DNA of 17,760 nt from DATEMK01 sp035275625 (lineage in GTDB: Bacteria; Bacteroidota; Bacteroidia; AKYH767-A; OLB10). This document shows positions 15,726 through 17,760 of the stretch, piece by piece (the first letter of the stretch is position 1; each line of letters starts with the position of its first letter). The translations under genes were made by a program, and so were the position numbers. The notes beneath the pieces were generated by a model that made no database searches, was not told the DNA's origin, and was given only the letters and a program-made list of their open reading frames with translations. The DNA is taken from contig DATEMK010000633.1 in assembly GCA_035275625.1 (NCBI GenBank), positions 1 through 17,760 on the forward strand, written 5' to 3'.

Positions 15726-17760
15726 AAACAATTCAATATCCGGTCACCGATGCATGTTCTTTTTCAAAGGAAGAAATATGCAAACTTCTGAATGCAACTT
15801 CTGATAAGGGATTGTCGGCAGATGAAGTGAAAGAGCGTCAAGAATTATTTGGCAAAAATATTATTGAGCAGAAAAAAAAGAAAAATCCAATTCTGATATT
15901 TCTTGCACAGTTTGCCAGCCCGATGGTTTATATGCTATTGGTGGCAGCGGGACTTTCTTTCTTTTTCAAAGAGTGGCTGGATGGAATTGCTATTCTTGTT
16001 GTGATAATTATAAATGCAATCATCGGCTTCCTGATGGAATTCCAGGCGGAGCGTTCAATGGATGCTCTGAAGCGGATGACGCAGGTGAATGCAAAAGTAA
16101 TCCGTGATAACAACCTTGTCGAAATTGCTTCTTCTGAAATTGTTCCCGGTGATATTTTATTTCTGGAAGCAGGCGATATGATTCTTTCGGATGCACGGAT
16201 ATTTAATCTCTCGCAATTCCAGGTGGACGAATCCGCATTGACGGGTGAATCCATGCCAGTTGAAAAGCAGGATAAAATTTTAGCGAAGGACACTTCACTT
16301 GCCGAACGGTTGAATATGATTTACAAAGGAACTTTTGTAACAAGCGGAAATGCAAAAGCGATTGTTACAGGAACGGGAATGAAGACCGAGCTTGGTAAAA
16401 TTGCTTCAATGGTGCAGTCGGCAGACCAGGCGATAACTCCGTTGGAAAAAAAATTAGAGGAGTTCAGCAAGAAACTGATTAAGATAACAGTTGCTCTCGT
16501 AGTCATTATTTTCATAGCAGGGCTTTTATATGGAGACCCGTTTGTTGAAATGCTGGAAACATCCATCGCCCTTGCAGTTGCTGCAATTCCTGAAGGGCTT
16601 CCGATTGTTGCAACTCTTGCACTTGCGCAGGGAATGTTGAAAATGGCAAAGCACAATGTGATTGTAAAAAAATTAGAAGCGGTTGAAACGCTTGGAGGAA
16701 CCAATGTGATTTGTACTGATAAAACAGGAACGCTTACACAAAACAGAATTGAAGTTAACACTATCGTTACGAATGAAGGCAGATTGGAAATGAAATTAAA
16801 TCCATCAAATCGAAAAACTGATTTTATTTCTCAGGATAATATTTCACGAAGCAAAAGTTTTAATCTAATCAAACAGATTGCAGTGTTGTGCAATACAGCT
16901 GAACTTGTTTTTAAAAACCATTCCATCGAAGAATTGGGCGACCCGCTTGAAACCGGTCTGTTGAAATTCGCCTATTGCAACGGAGTTGATATTGTTCCTT
17001 TGCGGAATCAGTTTCCAAAGCTCAGAGAAGAACCATTCTCTTCTGAGACCCGCATTATGGCTACGCTGCACAAGGCAGACGGAAAATGTTTTGTTGCAGC
17101 AAAAGGTGCAGTTGAAGAGCTGATAAGACGATGTCATTTTATTCTTGACAAAGAGGAAGTAAAACCAATCGATGATGCAACTAAAACAAAATGGATAAAC
17201 GATGCTGAAAAATTTGCTTCGTCCGGCTTACGCATGATTGCAGCAGCATACAAGGATGCCGATGAATCAATAACGGATTTAACAAGTCAACTTGTGTTTA
17301 CCGGACTAATCGGAATGCTTGACCCGCCAAGAGAAGAAGTGTTTGCAGCGATACGTGAATGTAAATCGGCAGGGATAAAAGTGGTGATGATTACTGGCGA
17401 CCATCCTGCCACAGCAAAAAATATTGCATCCAAACTCGGCATACTTGATTCGGACAATGAAGTTGCTATTCATGGCAAAGAGATGAATGATTATGAGAAA
17501 CTTTCTACAGAAGAAAAACAAAGATGGTCTTCATCAAAAATATTTGCCCGTGTAAGTCCGAAACAAAAGCTCGATTTGGTTTCCGTGTTACAGGAAGATA
17601 AATCGGTGGTCGGTATGACAGGTGATGGAGTGAATGATGCCCCGGCATTGAAGAAAGCTGACATTGGCATTGCAATGGGCTTGCGCGGAACACAGGTGGC
17701 GCAGGAAGTTGCCGACATGATTCTGAAAGACGATTCGTTCTCATCAATTGTTCTTGCGAT
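15722..17760 (+). CDS. Cation-transporting P-type ATPase (PEGLP type), cut by window end
   Basis: The frame is open from the ATG at 15722 to the window end, giving 679 residues of an expected 830-900. It has an N-terminal cation-ATPase domain, helices M1-M2 (about 57-108), the TGES actuator loop (174-177), M3, and M4 containing PEGLP (290-294). The phosphorylation site DKTGTLT has Asp333. A nucleotide-binding domain follows, with MITGDHPAT, and the hinge TGDGVNDAPA has Asp635 and Asp639. PEGLP in M4 and the absence of CPC or an N-terminal metal-binding domain place it with Ca2+/Mn2+ or related P2-type cation pumps, not P1B copper exporters. The exact ion is undetermined because M5-M6, which hold the other ligands, lie beyond the window. 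Its ATG overlaps the nuclease gene stop by 4 nt. Confidence 0.93.
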   Translation, partial: MKTIQYPVTDACSFSKEEICKLLNATSDKGLSADEVKERQELFGKNIIEQKKKKNPILIFLAQFASPMVYMLLVAAGLSFFFKEWLDGIAILVVIIINAIIGFLMEFQAERSMDALKRMTQVNAKVIRDNNLVEIASSEIVPGDILFLEAGDMILSDARIFNLSQFQVDESALTGESMPVEKQDKILAKDTSLAERLNMIYKGTFVTSGNAKAIVTGTGMKTELGKIASMVQSADQAITPLEKKLEEFSKKLIKITVALVVIIFIAGLLYGDPFVEMLETSIALAVAAIPEGLPIVATLALAQGMLKMAKHNVIVKKLEAVETLGGTNVICTDKTGTLTQNRIEVNTIVTNEGRLEMKLNPSNRKTDFISQDNISRSKSFNLIKQIAVLCNTAELVFKNHSIEELGDPLETGLLKFAYCNGVDIVPLRNQFPKLREEPFSSETRIMATLHKADGKCFVAAKGAVEELIRRCHFILDKEEVKPIDDATKTKWINDAEKFASSGLRMIAAAYKDADESITDLTSQLVFTGLIGMLDPPREEVFAAIRECKSAGIKVVMITGDHPATAKNIASKLGILDSDNEVAIHGKEMNDYEKLSTEEKQRWSSSKIFARVSPKQKLDLVSVLQEDKSVVGMTGDGVNDAPALKKADIGIAMGLRGTQVAQEVADMILKDDSFSSIVLA

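Noticed and set aside
16321..16761. 146-aa open frame on the minus strand
   Set aside because: It lies opposite the P-type ATPase, over the M3-M4 and DKTGTLT region, and has no recognisable domain; the plus-strand gene explains the sequence.
15722..17760. P-type ATPase as a copper exporter matching the upstream metal-binding proteins
   Set aside because: M4 reads PEGLP rather than CPC and there is no N-terminal metal-binding domain, so it belongs with Ca2+-type or other P2 pumps.

Overview
The window looks like part of a Bacteroidota chromosome, probably of the Chitinophagales/Sphingobacteriales type, although the rank below phylum is a guess. The DNA is AT-rich. Start codons mostly sit behind A-rich leaders (for example taaaaaaaatg, attattaaaaatg) rather than Shine-Dalgarno sequences. 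Lipoboxes, a DUF4136 lipoprotein, a DUF1622 membrane protein and a DUF3417-type glucan phosphorylase all fit that phylum. All fourteen supported genes and one small ORF lie on the + strand. No RNA gene, insertion sequence, CRISPR array or gene-free stretch over 300 bases was seen.

Region 1 (9-13203) is packed like one operon, with gaps of 2-36 nt and one 4-nt overlap. In order it encodes a glycogen debranching enzyme, two exported Met/His/Cys-rich putative metal-binding proteins, a GT4/GT5-type glycosyltransferase, a 52-aa small ORF, a GH57 glycoside hydrolase, a 1415-aa fusion of a GT3 glycogen synthase with a GT35 glucan phosphorylase, 6-phosphofructokinase, a D-lactate dehydrogenase and an archaeal-type (type II) GAPDH. 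Read as a pathway, this builds an alpha-1,4-glucan, breaks it down to glucose-1-phosphate and carries the carbon through two control points of glycolysis. The final step reoxidises NADH by making D-lactate. Nucleotide-sugar synthesis (glgC/galU) and a GH13 branching enzyme are not in the window.

A 108-nt gap (13204-13311) holding a small palindrome separates Region 2 (13312 to the end). Region 2 encodes a DUF4136 lipoprotein with a strikingly Tyr-rich segment, a secreted YceI-like protein, a three-helix DUF1622 membrane protein, an ATP-cone/PD-(D/E)XK nuclease-fold protein and a PEGLP-type cation P-type ATPase cut off by the window end. The last three overlap by 1 nt and 4 nt, so they are probably translated together.

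The most notable items are the synthase-phosphorylase fusion, which puts opposing enzymes of glycogen metabolism in one chain, and the complete glycogen-to-lactate gene order around it. Also notable are an 18-bp perfect palindrome embedded in frame in the debranching enzyme, the coupled small ORF with a hairpin, and the coupled ATP-cone nuclease/P-type ATPase pair.
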